DNA of 28,888 nt from JAEUMW01 sp039807745 (GCA_039807745.1 JBDHRV010000030.1:1-28888), one strand, 5' to 3'; counted from the stretch's first letter, positions 1-8,411 are shown. Notes: generated by a model not told the origin, from the sequence alone. Numbers and translations are program-made.

Positions 1-75
1 GGTGCCGACTGCGTGACTCGAACACGCGACCTGCCGATTACGAATCGGCTGCTCTACCAACTGAGCTAAGTCGGC
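1..75 (-). tRNA. tRNA-Thr (anticodon CGT)
   Basis: Read on the minus strand this folds as a complete tRNA cloverleaf. The acceptor stem is GCCGACT paired with AGTCGGC, the D-arm contains AGCTCAGTTGGTAGAGC, and the T-loop contains GTTCGAGTC. The anticodon stem-loop has the 7-base loop TTCGTAA, giving anticodon CGT, which reads the threonine codon ACG. The discriminator base is A at position 3, followed by CC at 2-1. The window edge removes the last A, so an encoded CCA is likely but cannot be confirmed. The next gene on this strand is the Fur-like regulator at 163-582. Confidence 0.95.
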
Positions 76-162
76 CTCAATGCAGGCACCGGATTATAGA
101 TGAATCCCTAGCACGCCTGAAGGCATGCGCATCCGCCACGCGCCCCGGATGTATCGGGGTGC

Positions 163-582
163 TCAGGCGGCAGGGCGAATCCTAACGATCACATCCACTC
201 CATCCGCCACCATGCCGTTCGGCAACGGAGGCAAACCTACGAGTGCTATCGCGTTTGCGTCAATGTCGGTAAGGCGTCCGCTCGCGATGTCATAGAAGTG
301 ATGATGGGGTGCCGTGTTGGGGTCGTAAAGAACCTTGTTCGGATCGACGATCACTTCGCGGATCAGCTTCTTCTGAACGAACAGGTTGAGTGTGTTGTAG
401 ACGGTCGCCTTCGATGCTTCGGCGCATCGCTTGTTGACGATGGACATTACTTGATCCGCTGACAGGTGCTCCTGCCGAGCGAAGAGTGCGCGCGCAATCT
501 TGAGTCGTTGACGCGTGGGGTTGATCCGGTGGTGGCGCAGGACTCCCACAAGGTCGACATTTGTAAAGGTGTTCTTCCGCAC
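163..582 (-). CDS. Fur-superfamily transcriptional regulator, Irr/PerR-like (lacks CxxC zinc site)
   Basis: The 139-aa protein has the N-terminal winged helix of the Fur family. The 'NPTRQRLKIARALF' segment lies at residues 21-34 and the 'ASKATVYNTLNLF' recognition-helix segment at about 56-68. It is followed by the metal-sensing linker 'APHHHFYDIASGRLTDID' (91-108), with a triple histidine at 93-95. Proteins of this family bind DNA as dimers and repress genes in response to iron, heme, zinc, manganese or peroxide. This one lacks the C-terminal CxxC pairs of classical Fur and Zur; its only cysteine is Cys53. That makes it more like Irr-type members. The start is GTG at 582, because an in-frame TGA lies six codons upstream, and no clear Shine-Dalgarno sequence is seen. 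The effector cannot be decided from the sequence, and no Fur-type operator was recognised nearby. It may not regulate anything in this window. Confidence 0.85.
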   Translation of the reverse strand: MRKNTFTNVDLVGVLRHHRINPTRQRLKIARALFARQEHLSADQVMSIVNKRCAEASKATVYNTLNLFVQKKLIREVIVDPNKVLYDPNTAPHHHFYDIASGRLTDIDANAIALVGLPPLPNGMVADGVDVIVRIRPAA

Positions 583-1053
583 GGTCGGGATGCTACGTCA
601 GCTTCTGGACCTTGTCTAATTCGACCTTCACCCCGGCAGGACTCCCGGGAAGCAGTGCTTCGAGAACGTTGCCCAAGGCTGCGTCCTGACACCCAACGTC
701 GGTTCGAACACGCCACCGTTCTCGGGTCTCGCACCAGCACGCTACGAAGCCGGATAGACAGTCGGCACATTGCACCGGATAGCCGGCACGCAGAGCGCAC
801 TAGCCTGACCGAGTAGCGCTCCCATTCATCGTCGTGATGAGCGGCCAGGACTCGCCCAGTCGGGAATCCACCGCGCCCCATCGGACCCCTTCGCCTGCTC
901 GCCGACCGATGGCACAGACTCTGCTCGATCTCCCGCACTCCCAGGCACGCTCGACTAACCGCCCATTCCCGCGGTCGGCCCGGCAATCGGGGCCCTGTGG
1001 TGTCTCGTGCAGCGACTTCCTAACATGCAAAGCAAGACGAGAGGGATCCCGCT
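583..1053. other. Intergenic region between divergent fur-like gene and pilin operon
   Basis: This 471-base stretch separates two divergently transcribed units. No reading frame here resembles a protein, and the short open frames are overlapping GC-rich artefacts. The one supported element is a sigma-54-type promoter at 910-925 reading toward the pilin genes. A short repeated word, CGGATAG, occurs twice between about 751 and 784 without evident meaning. The rest of the 5' leader before pilE (about 936-1053) shows no clear hairpin. Confidence 0.6.
910..925 (+). promoter_or_regulatory. Candidate sigma-54 (RpoN) -24/-12 promoter for the minor-pilin operon
   Basis: The sequence TGGCAC-AGACT-CTGCT matches the RpoN consensus TGGCAC-N5-TTGCW at every conserved position except one (C for the first T). 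The invariant GG and GC dinucleotides have the required 10-base separation. Transcription would begin near 936, leaving a leader of about 118 bases before pilE. RpoN with the PilS/PilR two-component system is known to drive type IV pilin transcription in several proteobacteria, so the location makes sense. An upstream activator site was not identified. This is a pattern match only. Confidence 0.55.
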
Positions 1054-1491
1054 ATGACGACCGAAAAGGGCTTCACGCTGATCGAACTGATGATCGTTGT
1101 ATCGATCGTCTCGATTCTGGCAATGATCGCTTACCCAAGCTATGCCGCCTACATGCAACGTGCCCGGCTTGCTGAGGCGCGGTCGCAACTGATGGATGCC
1201 AGGGCCAAGCTCGAGCAGTACTTCCAGGACAATCGCCAGTACACGAATGCCGATGGCACGGGATTCCCGTGCAATAGCACGGTCCTAGCCGCCAACACGA
1301 AGTACTTCACTTACACCTGCACCCTTGCTGCCAATACCTATACCGTGACGGCGACCGGCAAGGCTGCAGAAGGTATGAGCGACTTCGTCTTCACAATCAA
1401 CCAGGACGGCGTGCGAGCGACGACCGGGGTTCCAAGCGGATGGTCCAATCCTGGAAGCTGCTGGGTCATGAGGAAGGATGGATCATGCTGA
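1054..1491 (+). CDS. pilE: Type IV pilin, PilE-like (minor or structural pilin)
   Basis: This 145-aa type IV prepilin has a 6-residue leader ending in glycine, then 'FTLIELMIVVSIVSILAMIA'. PilD would cleave after Gly6 and methylate the new Phe; Glu5 of the mature protein is present. The hydrophobic helix is followed by the amphipathic alpha1-C segment and a small globular domain. Two cysteine pairs are visible: 'FPC...YTC' in the middle, and a C-terminal Cys pair in 'GSCWVMRKDGSC' that matches the D-region of PilE-type pilins. A GAGAGGGA ribosome site lies upstream of the ATG. It opens the minor-pilin operon and overlaps fimT by 7 bases. Length and context favour the PilE minor pilin rather than the major subunit, but the major subunit cannot be excluded. 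Confidence 0.88.
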   Translation: MTTEKGFTLIELMIVVSIVSILAMIAYPSYAAYMQRARLAEARSQLMDARAKLEQYFQDNRQYTNADGTGFPCNSTVLAANTKYFTYTCTLAANTYTVTATGKAAEGMSDFVFTINQDGVRATTGVPSGWSNPGSCWVMRKDGSC

Positions 1492-2099
1492 TCCTCCAAC
1501 CCAGCGAGCGGGGCGTTTCCCTGATAGAGCTCATGATCGGTCTGGCCTTACTGGCGTTCGTTCTGATGATGGGGGTCCCCGCGTTCGGCACCTTTCTACA
1601 GAACCAGAAGCTACGGGAGGCGGCGAACACGACGTTCGCCGAGGCAACGTATGCACGCGCCGAAGCTGTTCGCCTCAACGCGAACGTCCAACTCGTCTTC
1701 ACCGATGTCGAGCCCGACGTCAGCAACTTCACGGACGCCACGGCGAGCACATCTGGCCGCAATCTCCTGGTACGGGGAAGCGTTTATAACCCGGCAACAG
1801 GTCAGCCCGACCAGAAGATCCTCGACGTCAAGCTGCAGCGCGAAGGCTCCGGCCAAACAGACACGTCCGCCACCGGGGTAGAGCTTGCATCGACGACCGG
1901 CCTGATCGAATTTACACCCCTCGGCGGAACGACGCTCGCAGCGGACGAAACGATCCAGATAACGAATCCCGCCGGTGGGGAGTGCAAGAGTGCCGGCGGG
2001 ACGATGCGCTGCCTCAATGTGGTGATTACGCGCGGCGGTCAGATCCGCCTGTGCGACCCCGCCGTGACCACGCCTGGCGATACACGCTCTTGCGGCTAG
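1485..2099 (+). CDS. fimT: GspH/FimT family minor pseudopilin
   Basis: This 204-aa minor prepilin has leader 'MLILQPSERG' and mature N-terminus 'VSLIELMIGLALLAFVLMMG', including the cleavage-site glycine and Glu5. A globular GspH/FimT-type beta domain follows, with three Cys near the C-terminus ('GGECK', 'MRCLN', 'RLCDP') and a terminal Cys-Gly. The frame opens earlier at 1440, but ATG 1485 is the likely start. It has an AGGAAGGA ribosome site 6 bases upstream and gives a normal prepilin leader. The start codon overlaps the end of pilE by 7 bases, suggesting translational coupling. FimT/FimU proteins join the minor-pilin complex that primes pilus assembly, and some FimT proteins bind DNA during natural transformation. 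Which role applies here is not visible in the sequence. Confidence 0.85.
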   Translation: MLILQPSERGVSLIELMIGLALLAFVLMMGVPAFGTFLQNQKLREAANTTFAEATYARAEAVRLNANVQLVFTDVEPDVSNFTDATASTSGRNLLVRGSVYNPATGQPDQKILDVKLQREGSGQTDTSATGVELASTTGLIEFTPLGGTTLAADETIQITNPAGGECKSAGGTMRCLNVVITRGGQIRLCDPAVTTPGDTRSCG

Positions 2100-2120
2100 A
2101 ACGACTGCGGAGAACGGCTC

Positions 2121-2600
2121 ATGATGATTAACCGAGGCGAGCAGGCTGGCATGACGCTCATCGAATCGATGGTCGCCATGCTTCTCTTTTCGATGGGCAT
2201 CCTGGCACTGGTGGGGATGTACGCGACTGCCACCTCTCGCACGTCGGACAGCCAGTACCGCATCGAGGCAGCGAACTTTGCCAATCGCATGATTGGGGAA
2301 ATCTGGGCCAACGTGGACCGATCAACAGCCGCAAACCTGACCAATACCCTTATGGCATTTCAGCACCGCCCCGGAGACGGCGGTTGCGCCTTCAGCGGGA
2401 ACGTATCGGCCAACGCGGCCGTAACGCAATGGGTGACCGACATTACTGCTGCCGGAACGGGGCTCCCTGGCGCTGACAACACCATGCAGCAGATCATCGT
2501 CGATACCGCCAACGCCAACCGGGTCACAGTCACGGTCTGCTGGCGGGCACCAACCGATACGACTCCTCACCGCCACGTCGTCGTTGCCAATATCAACTGA
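2121..2600 (+). CDS. pilV: Type IV pilus modification protein / minor pilin PilV
   Basis: The 159-aa prepilin has leader 'MMINRGEQAG' followed by 'MTLIESMVAMLLFSMGILAL', the PilV family signature, with Glu5 retained. The segment 'ATATSRTSDSQYRIEAANFANRMIGEIWAN' pattern (residues about 35-65) is typical of PilV, where the helix continues into an Ala/Asn-rich stretch. One Cys lies in the middle ('GGCAF') and one near the end ('VTVCWRAP'). They could form the disulfide seen in related minor pilins. A GGAG ribosome site lies about 8 bases before the ATG. In P. aeruginosa, PilV works with PilW, PilX and PilY1 at the pilus base and tip, and the gene order here supports the same complex. Confidence 0.87.
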   Translation: MMINRGEQAGMTLIESMVAMLLFSMGILALVGMYATATSRTSDSQYRIEAANFANRMIGEIWANVDRSTAANLTNTLMAFQHRPGDGGCAFSGNVSANAAVTQWVTDITAAGTGLPGADNTMQQIIVDTANANRVTVTVCWRAPTDTTPHRHVVVANIN

Positions 2601-2610
2601 GCGTCTTTCC

Positions 2611-3780
2611 ATGCGTGCACCCGCCCCCGTTACCGGCGCAGCGCCCCGGCAGCCCGAACGAGGCATGAGCCTCATCGAAATCCTGGTGGGTATCGTGATC
2701 GGGATGCTGGGCATACTCGTGATCTTCTCCGTGCTAGCCGTCGCAGAAGGCCGCAAACGGACGACGACCGCAGGCTCCGACGCGCAGATGGCCGGCGCAG
2801 TGGCGCTCTTCTCGCTGGAGCGGGATGTGAAGCAGGCCGGTTACGGCTTCGGCACATTCGGCGTGAGCAACCCGATCAACTGCACCGTGGATGCGTACGA
2901 TGCCCAGCGCGGTGGTGGCAGCCAGGATTTCGACTTTCCGCTGGCGCCGACGCTCATCACGCAGGGCGCGGGGGGAGCACCCGATCGCATTGCCGTGCTC
3001 TATGGGAACACGGATCTGATCGTCGCGGGCAAGACATTCACGTTTTCCTCAAACTCCGCCAAGGCGACCTCGGCCACGATGGGGGGACGAACCGGCCTAC
3101 TCCGCGGCGATGTGCTCTTGATCGCAGGTGTGGTTGGAGGAATCACCAACTGCCAACTGATCGAGGTCACCGGAAACACCAGCGCTGACGCCGTGACCAT
3201 CGATCATGGCACGGGCAGCTACACGCCGCAAAGCGGCGCTGGCAGCGCCACCGCGAGGTACAACAAGGCAGGCGGACCAGCGTTCTCGAACGGCTTCATC
3301 TACGAGCTTGGCTCCTCCCCCAGACGCAATCTCTGGTCGATCCAGAACGGGCGGTTGGTTGTGCAAGACGATCTTCACTGGAGCGATGCTGACGCGGACG
3401 GCACCAACGACCCCGTAGCGGTCTACGACGACATAGTCGACCTGCAAGCGGAGTACGGCGTGGCACAGGACTCCAACGGCGACGGACAGCTCGACAGCAT
3501 CGGGGCATGGACCACCACAGCACCAGCCGACATGGCTTCCGTACACGCGATCCGCGTCGGCATTCTCGCCCGCAGCAGACAAGCCGAGAAAGTCAAGGTG
3601 ACGGGGACCGCCCCATCCTGGGCGGGCGGCAGCTTCGTGATGAAGAACGCCGACGGCACCACCGACTCCAACCCCGGCGACGCTTCAGCCGGCGACCCTA
3701 ACAACTGGCGCAACTACCGCTATCGAGCCTACGAGACGCTCGTGCCACTGCGCAATATAGTCTGGGGGAGCATGCCATGA
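2611..3780 (+). CDS. pilW: Type IV pilus assembly protein PilW
   Basis: The 389-aa minor prepilin has a leader of about 18 residues ending 'QPERG', followed by 'MSLIEILVGIVIGMLGILVI' (Glu5 present). A long globular domain of about 350 residues is usual for PilW. Two calcium-loop-like motifs lie in the C-terminal half: 'DADADGTND' starting at residue 259, and 'DSNGDGQLD' at residues 287-295. ATG 2611 is preferred. A TTG at 2584 in the same frame lies inside pilV and gives an unusually long leader. The gene begins 10 bases after pilV, and its stop overlaps the pilX start (ATGA). PilW sits in the minor-pilin core that links PilX and PilY1 to the fibre. Confidence 0.87.
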   Translation: MRAPAPVTGAAPRQPERGMSLIEILVGIVIGMLGILVIFSVLAVAEGRKRTTTAGSDAQMAGAVALFSLERDVKQAGYGFGTFGVSNPINCTVDAYDAQRGGGSQDFDFPLAPTLITQGAGGAPDRIAVLYGNTDLIVAGKTFTFSSNSAKATSATMGGRTGLLRGDVLLIAGVVGGITNCQLIEVTGNTSADAVTIDHGTGSYTPQSGAGSATARYNKAGGPAFSNGFIYELGSSPRRNLWSIQNGRLVVQDDLHWSDADADGTNDPVAVYDDIVDLQAEYGVAQDSNGDGQLDSIGAWTTTAPADMASVHAIRVGILARSRQAEKVKVTGTAPSWAGGSFVMKNADGTTDSNPGDASAGDPNNWRNYRYRAYETLVPLRNIVWGSMP

Positions 3781-4418
3781 GCAAGCACGCGGCCACGCGC
3801 AATGGGCAGGAGATGCTTCGCAACGCATGCGCACACGTTCGACAGCAACGTGCCCAGCGCGGTGTCGTCCTATTCATCGCACTGGTGGTACTGGTCGCGA
3901 TGATGCTCGCAGGCCTCTCCCTCATGCGCTCTGTGACAAGCAACACCATCGTCGTCGGCAACCTCGCTTCGAAACAGACGATCACGAATGTCGGAGACTG
4001 GGGAGTCGAAGCGGGTCGCGCCTGGCTGCTCGCTCAACCGGTCGGCAATCTTTCCAACGACAACCACTCGTCGGGCTACTTCTCTAGCTGGGACGCAGCC
4101 ATCGACCCGGTGAATGCGCCCCCCAACTGGTGGAAGGAGAAGGGACACGCCGTGGCACTCACGGGCTCACCACTCGACGTCGACGGGATGGATGTCCGCT
4201 GGGTGGTGCACCGCCTGTGTTCGACCGCGAACCTCGATGTCAACAATCCGAATCAACGCTGCGTAACCCTGCAAAGCGCGGGTTACGGCTCGTCGAAGGG
4301 GGCTGGCGACTATACGACGCAGCCACTGGCAAACTCTCAACAGCCCTATTACCGGGTCACCGTGCGCGTGGTCGACCCAAGGATGACGATCAGCTATATC
4401 CAGACGGTGGTCTACTGA
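3777..4418 (+). CDS. pilX: Type IV pilus assembly protein PilX
   Basis: This 213-aa protein shows the PilX N-terminal pattern. A basic region ends 'QQRAQRG', followed by the hydrophobic helix 'VVLFIALVVLVAMMLAGLSL' at about residues 29-48. Unlike the other minor pilins it has no Glu5 after the glycine, which is normal for PilX. The remainder is a soluble periplasmic domain with two cysteines ('RLCSTA', 'QRCVTL'). The C-terminal 'YYRVTVRVVDPRMTISYIQT' is the end strand commonly seen in PilX homologues. The ATG overlaps the pilW stop by 4 bases, and pilY1 follows after 77 bases. PilX is needed for pilus biogenesis as part of the PilY1-bearing tip complex. Confidence 0.87.
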   Translation: MSKHAATRNGQEMLRNACAHVRQQRAQRGVVLFIALVVLVAMMLAGLSLMRSVTSNTIVVGNLASKQTITNVGDWGVEAGRAWLLAQPVGNLSNDNHSSGYFSSWDAAIDPVNAPPNWWKEKGHAVALTGSPLDVDGMDVRWVVHRLCSTANLDVNNPNQRCVTLQSAGYGSSKGAGDYTTQPLANSQQPYYRVTVRVVDPRMTISYIQTVVY

Positions 4419-4495
4419 CCCGTCGCGAGGGCGCAAGACTCGGCCGCACTTCAGAAGCCGCGCGGACTACAGAATTGAATATTCAGGAGTAGAAG

Positions 4496-7400
4496 ATGGA
4501 AAAGACTCGAGGTAATCGACACGGACACGGTGCGAGGCACCTCCTTACGACTGCGACGCTCACCGGCATGATGCTGTCTCAAGGGCAGGTGTTGGGTCAA
4601 GTAACGGACATCTCGACCATGCCTCTTGGAAGCTCGTCCACGGCGCTGGTGAAGCCGAACATTCTGTTCGTGCTCGACGACTCGGGGTCGATGTCGTGGT
4701 CGTACATGCCGGATGCTATCTTTGATAGCCCGCCGAAGAGCGATCCGCTCGGGTGGACCGGGCTCACCAACAAGGTGGGATACCGCAACCATCTATGCAA
4801 TACCGTCTACTACAACCCGAACACGAAGTACCTGCCACCGCGCAAAGCTGACGGCACCAGCTACCCGGACGCATCATTTACCGACGCCCTGTACGACCCC
4901 TATCTGGCCCCAACAGGAACCAAGACGGACTTGAGCACGAAGTTCAAGGCATTCGACAACACCACCTGCTGGAGCCCCGGCACGGAATATTGCAGTACCT
5001 ACTACACCGAAGCAGAACAGCCCGCATACTATTACAAGTGGAAGGGCTCGGGCTCACCGGTCGATGCGAAATTCACCAATCTCAGAACAGGAGAGTGCGC
5101 CAAGCCCATGTCCGGAGGAACCAATCCTGGCGCAAACTGGGAGAAGGTAACCGTCGGTTCAAGCTCTGGCCCTGGAGGCACAAACGAGGAAACCAATTTC
5201 GCCAACTGGTACAGCTACTATCGAACCCGAATGATGTCGATGAAGGCAGCGGCCAGCCGCGCCTTTGTCCAGCTGGGTAGCCAGTTCCGCGTCGGCTTCA
5301 TTACCATCAATCCTGGAAGCCCAGTATCGAAGAATATGTATTTGGCCATCTCCGACTTCGATTCAACGCAGAAGACGAGTTGGTTCAGCACGCTCTTCTC
5401 GCAGGAGGCGAGCGGCGGCACACCCTTGCGCGAAGCCCTGTCCCGGGTCGGACGGCATTTCGCCGGGTATCAGAACGGTATCAACAACGGTATGAAAGGC
5501 GACCCGGTCCAGTATTCGTGCCAGCAGAACTTCACGATTCTGACCACCGATGGCTACTGGAACGGCGGCGGCGGGGAACAGCTCGACGGCACGACCGACA
5601 TCGCAAACCACGACGGCACACTGACCAGCCCGTTGTCACCAAGACCGATGTGGGATGGCAGCACGAGCTCCACTGTCACGGACACGACGAAGCAAACAAG
5701 CTACAGCTATTCGTCCAGTGGATGCAGCGGCGGAAGGCAGCGAATACGCGAAACCGTCACGACCACCGTTCGCACCAGAAAGTACAGCGACACGATTCTG
5801 GTCAGCGACGTAACGAGCGATCCCAAAACCTCTTCGTCGAATTACAAGGACAAGGGTTGTTCCAACAACCCCGGAAGTCTGCCTGCCACGAGCACTGCGA
5901 CCACGACGGACTCTTCGGCGGGAGAGGCAGCAAGCTCGAACTCTCTATCGGACGTTGCCCAGTATTACTACGCCACCGACCTTCGCACATCGGCCACCAA
6001 GGCGACCGGTGCGCTTGGAAAGGATGTAACAACCAACAACGTGCCCTCTGGTGGGAGCGGAGCCGAGGACGACAAGGCCGATTGGCAACACATGACCACT
6101 TTCACCATGGGCCTCGGCCTGACGGGTCAGCTCGTCTTCGATCCACAGTACCAATCGGCAAGCACCGGCGACTTCGCCGACATCCGCAAGGGTACCAAGA
6201 CCTGGCCGATACCGAAGGCGGACACTCCCACGGCGCTCGACGACCTCTGGCATGCCGCGGTGGACGGGCGCGGCAAGTTCTTCAGCGCACGCGATCCCGA
6301 TTCGGTTGTCAACGGCCTCGCCGAGGCCTTGGCCGGCATCAACGCCCGCATCGCTTCTGCCTCGGCGGCCGCGACGTCCAACCTTGAACCGGTGGCCGGA
6401 GACAACTTCGCCTATACCGCGAGCTACACCACGGTGCAATGGACGGGCGAGCTCTCGGCACGCTCCATCGACCTCGGAACTGGCGTCGTCAGTCCCACCC
6501 CCATCTGGTCCGCGCAGGAGAAGCTCGACACCAAGGTCGGCAAGGTCTGCGACAACAGAAGCATTTATCTCTTCCGCGATACTGCGACGAACAAGCTGGT
6601 CGATTTCAAGTGGGATACCCAAACGTGCGACGCCACGGGCGCCCCGACTGGCTCCTCGGAAACGACCCTCGACTCGACGGAACAGGGAAGCTTCGGTGCC
6701 ACGAAGGTCCAGCAGTTCAGTCAATACACTGCGATGACGGACGGCTCGAGCGGCACGGTAAACCAGCGAACCGCGGCCGCGGGTGCGAACCTGGTGAACT
6801 TCCTGCGCGGTCAATCGGGCAAGGAAGGCTTCGTGACGAACGACATCGACAAGCTGTATCGCGATCGAGAGCACGTCCTGGGCGACATCGTCAACGCCCA
6901 GCCCGTGTTCGTGAAGAAGCCTTTCGCCAACTACGCCGACACGGGGTACGCGGCGTTCAAGGTGGCCCAGGCCGGCCGAACGCCCATGGTCTATGTCGCC
7001 GCGAACGACGGTATGCTCCATGCCATATACGCCGGCACCAGCGAGAGCGACCCTATGGGCGGCACCGAAGCGTGGGCCTTTATTCCGACCACGGTGCTCG
7101 ACAAGTTGTGGAAGCTTGCTGACAACAACTACTCCAACCTGCACGACTACACCGTCGACGGCACCCCCGCCGTGAGCGACGCCGCGGATGCATCCGGGAA
7201 CTGGAAGACCATTCTGGTCGGAGGACTGGGAGCCGGCGGACGCGGCTACTACGCGCTCGACGTGACCGACCCCGCGAACCCGAAGGGATTGTGGGAGTTC
7301 AAGCAGGGGGCCTGCTTCAACGCCGGCTCCGGCGCCGCGCAATACACCGACTGCAACCTCGGCTTGTCCTTCGGCAATCCCATCATCAGCAAGGTTGCCT

Positions 7401-8386
7401 GGAGCGGTTACGCCGAAGGGCGCTGGGTTGTGTTCTTGACCTCCGGCTACAACAATGTCAACGGTAACGCGGACGATGGCAAGGGTTTTCTGTACGGACT
7501 GGACGCTCTTACCGGTCAGGTTCTGTTCAAGATCGGGACCGGACAGGGTTCCGCGACCCACCCAAGTGGTCTCGGCAAGATCAGCGTTTGGGTAAACGAC
7601 ACGCTTACCAACAACTACACTGACCGGGTCTACGCAGTGGACCTGCACGGCAACGTATGGCGTTTCGACGTGAACGGGACTTACGGCGCGGCTGGTCGCG
7701 AGGCGCAGCTTCTCGTTACTGTCAAGGATGCCTCCAACGGCACCCCGCAGCCGATTACGACCAAGCCCGAGATTGCAGAGCTCGGCAGCCCGCCGGCCCC
7801 TTTCATCTACGTGGCGACCGGCCGCTACCTGGGCGGGACCGACATCGGCAGCACTCAGAAGCAGACCGTCTACGCGATCAAGGACCCACTTACTTCGACC
7901 ACTCTCCCGGACTTGCGCGACACTCTGGTTGGCCGCACGATCAGCACCACCACACCGTCTGGCGGCGGTTCGAGCTATCGCACACTGCAGTGTGCGTCAA
8001 ACTGCTCGAACACCACCGACAACGGCTGGTTCGTGGATCTTCCCGACAGTGGCGAGCGCGTCAACATCGACCCGAGACTACAACTCGGCACCCTTGTCGT
8101 CGCGAGCAACGTTCCGCAGAACAGCGAGTGCACGATCGGTGGTTACAGCTACATCAACTTCTTCGATTTCAAGACCGGTCTCGCCGTCTCCACGTCTGCC
8201 AACTCGAGCATCGGTTACAAGATCGCCGATGCGCTGGCCGTCGGCTTCAACATCGTTCGCCTGCCCGATGGTAAATCCGTCGTCATCACGCAAACCGGTG
8301 ACGCAAAGCAGCGGACGATGGAAGATCCGATCGCATCGCCAGCGGTGGGCGGCCGCCGGACAAGCTGGCGCGAACTAATGCGGTAG
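4496..8386 (+). CDS. pilY1: Pilus tip adhesin / biogenesis factor PilY1
   Basis: This is a 1296-aa secreted protein of PilY1/PilC type. The N-terminal signal sequence runs to about residue 35 ('...SQGQVLGQ'). A von Willebrand factor A-like domain begins with the MIDAS motif 'NILFVLDDSGSMSW' (DxSxS at 61-65). The C-terminal half is the PilC/PilY beta-propeller, recognisable from 'DIVNAQPVFVKKPFANY', 'VYVAANDGMLHAIYAGT', 'ILVGGLGAGGRGYYALDV' and 'VYAVDLHGNVWRFDVNG'. An Asp/Asn-rich loop near residues 985-995 ('NNVNGNADDGKG') is where the family binds calcium, but it is not a textbook EF-loop. A Ser/Thr-rich, low-complexity segment with paired cysteines fills residues about 388-484, inside the vWA half. 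PilY1 primes pilus assembly with the minor pilins, regulates retraction and acts as an adhesin and surface sensor. AGGAG precedes the ATG, and the gene ends the operon. Confidence 0.93.
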   Translation: MEKTRGNRHGHGARHLLTTATLTGMMLSQGQVLGQVTDISTMPLGSSSTALVKPNILFVLDDSGSMSWSYMPDAIFDSPPKSDPLGWTGLTNKVGYRNHLCNTVYYNPNTKYLPPRKADGTSYPDASFTDALYDPYLAPTGTKTDLSTKFKAFDNTTCWSPGTEYCSTYYTEAEQPAYYYKWKGSGSPVDAKFTNLRTGECAKPMSGGTNPGANWEKVTVGSSSGPGGTNEETNFANWYSYYRTRMMSMKAAASRAFVQLGSQFRVGFITINPGSPVSKNMYLAISDFDSTQKTSWFSTLFSQEASGGTPLREALSRVGRHFAGYQNGINNGMKGDPVQYSCQQNFTILTTDGYWNGGGGEQLDGTTDIANHDGTLTSPLSPRPMWDGSTSSTVTDTTKQTSYSYSSSGCSGGRQRIRETVTTTVRTRKYSDTILVSDVTSDPKTSSSNYKDKGCSNNPGSLPATSTATTTDSSAGEAASSNSLSDVAQYYYATDLRTSATKATGALGKDVTTNNVPSGGSGAEDDKADWQHMTTFTMGLGLTGQLVFDPQYQSASTGDFADIRKGTKTWPIPKADTPTALDDLWHAAVDGRGKFFSARDPDSVVNGLAEALAGINARIASASAAATSNLEPVAGDNFAYTASYTTVQWTGELSARSIDLGTGVVSPTPIWSAQEKLDTKVGKVCDNRSIYLFRDTATNKLVDFKWDTQTCDATGAPTGSSETTLDSTEQGSFGATKVQQFSQYTAMTDGSSGTVNQRTAAAGANLVNFLRGQSGKEGFVTNDIDKLYRDREHVLGDIVNAQPVFVKKPFANYADTGYAAFKVAQAGRTPMVYVAANDGMLHAIYAGTSESDPMGGTEAWAFIPTTVLDKLWKLADNNYSNLHDYTVDGTPAVSDAADASGNWKTILVGGLGAGGRGYYALDVTDPANPKGLWEFKQGACFNAGSGAAQYTDCNLGLSFGNPIISKVAWSGYAEGRWVVFLTSGYNNVNGNADDGKGFLYGLDALTGQVLFKIGTGQGSATHPSGLGKISVWVNDTLTNNYTDRVYAVDLHGNVWRFDVNGTYGAAGREAQLLVTVKDASNGTPQPITTKPEIAELGSPPAPFIYVATGRYLGGTDIGSTQKQTVYAIKDPLTSTTLPDLRDTLVGRTISTTTPSGGGSSYRTLQCASNCSNTTDNGWFVDLPDSGERVNIDPRLQLGTLVVASNVPQNSECTIGGYSYINFFDFKTGLAVSTSANSSIGYKIADALAVGFNIVRLPDGKSVVITQTGDAKQRTMEDPIASPAVGGRRTSWRELMR

Positions 8387-8411
8387 AAAGTCTCGGATCA
8401 CGGATCACGAG

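Noticed and set aside
143..159. Hairpin CCCCG-GATGTAT-CGGGG as a terminator of the fur-like gene
   Set aside because: The stem is only 5 bp and no T-run follows on the minus strand.
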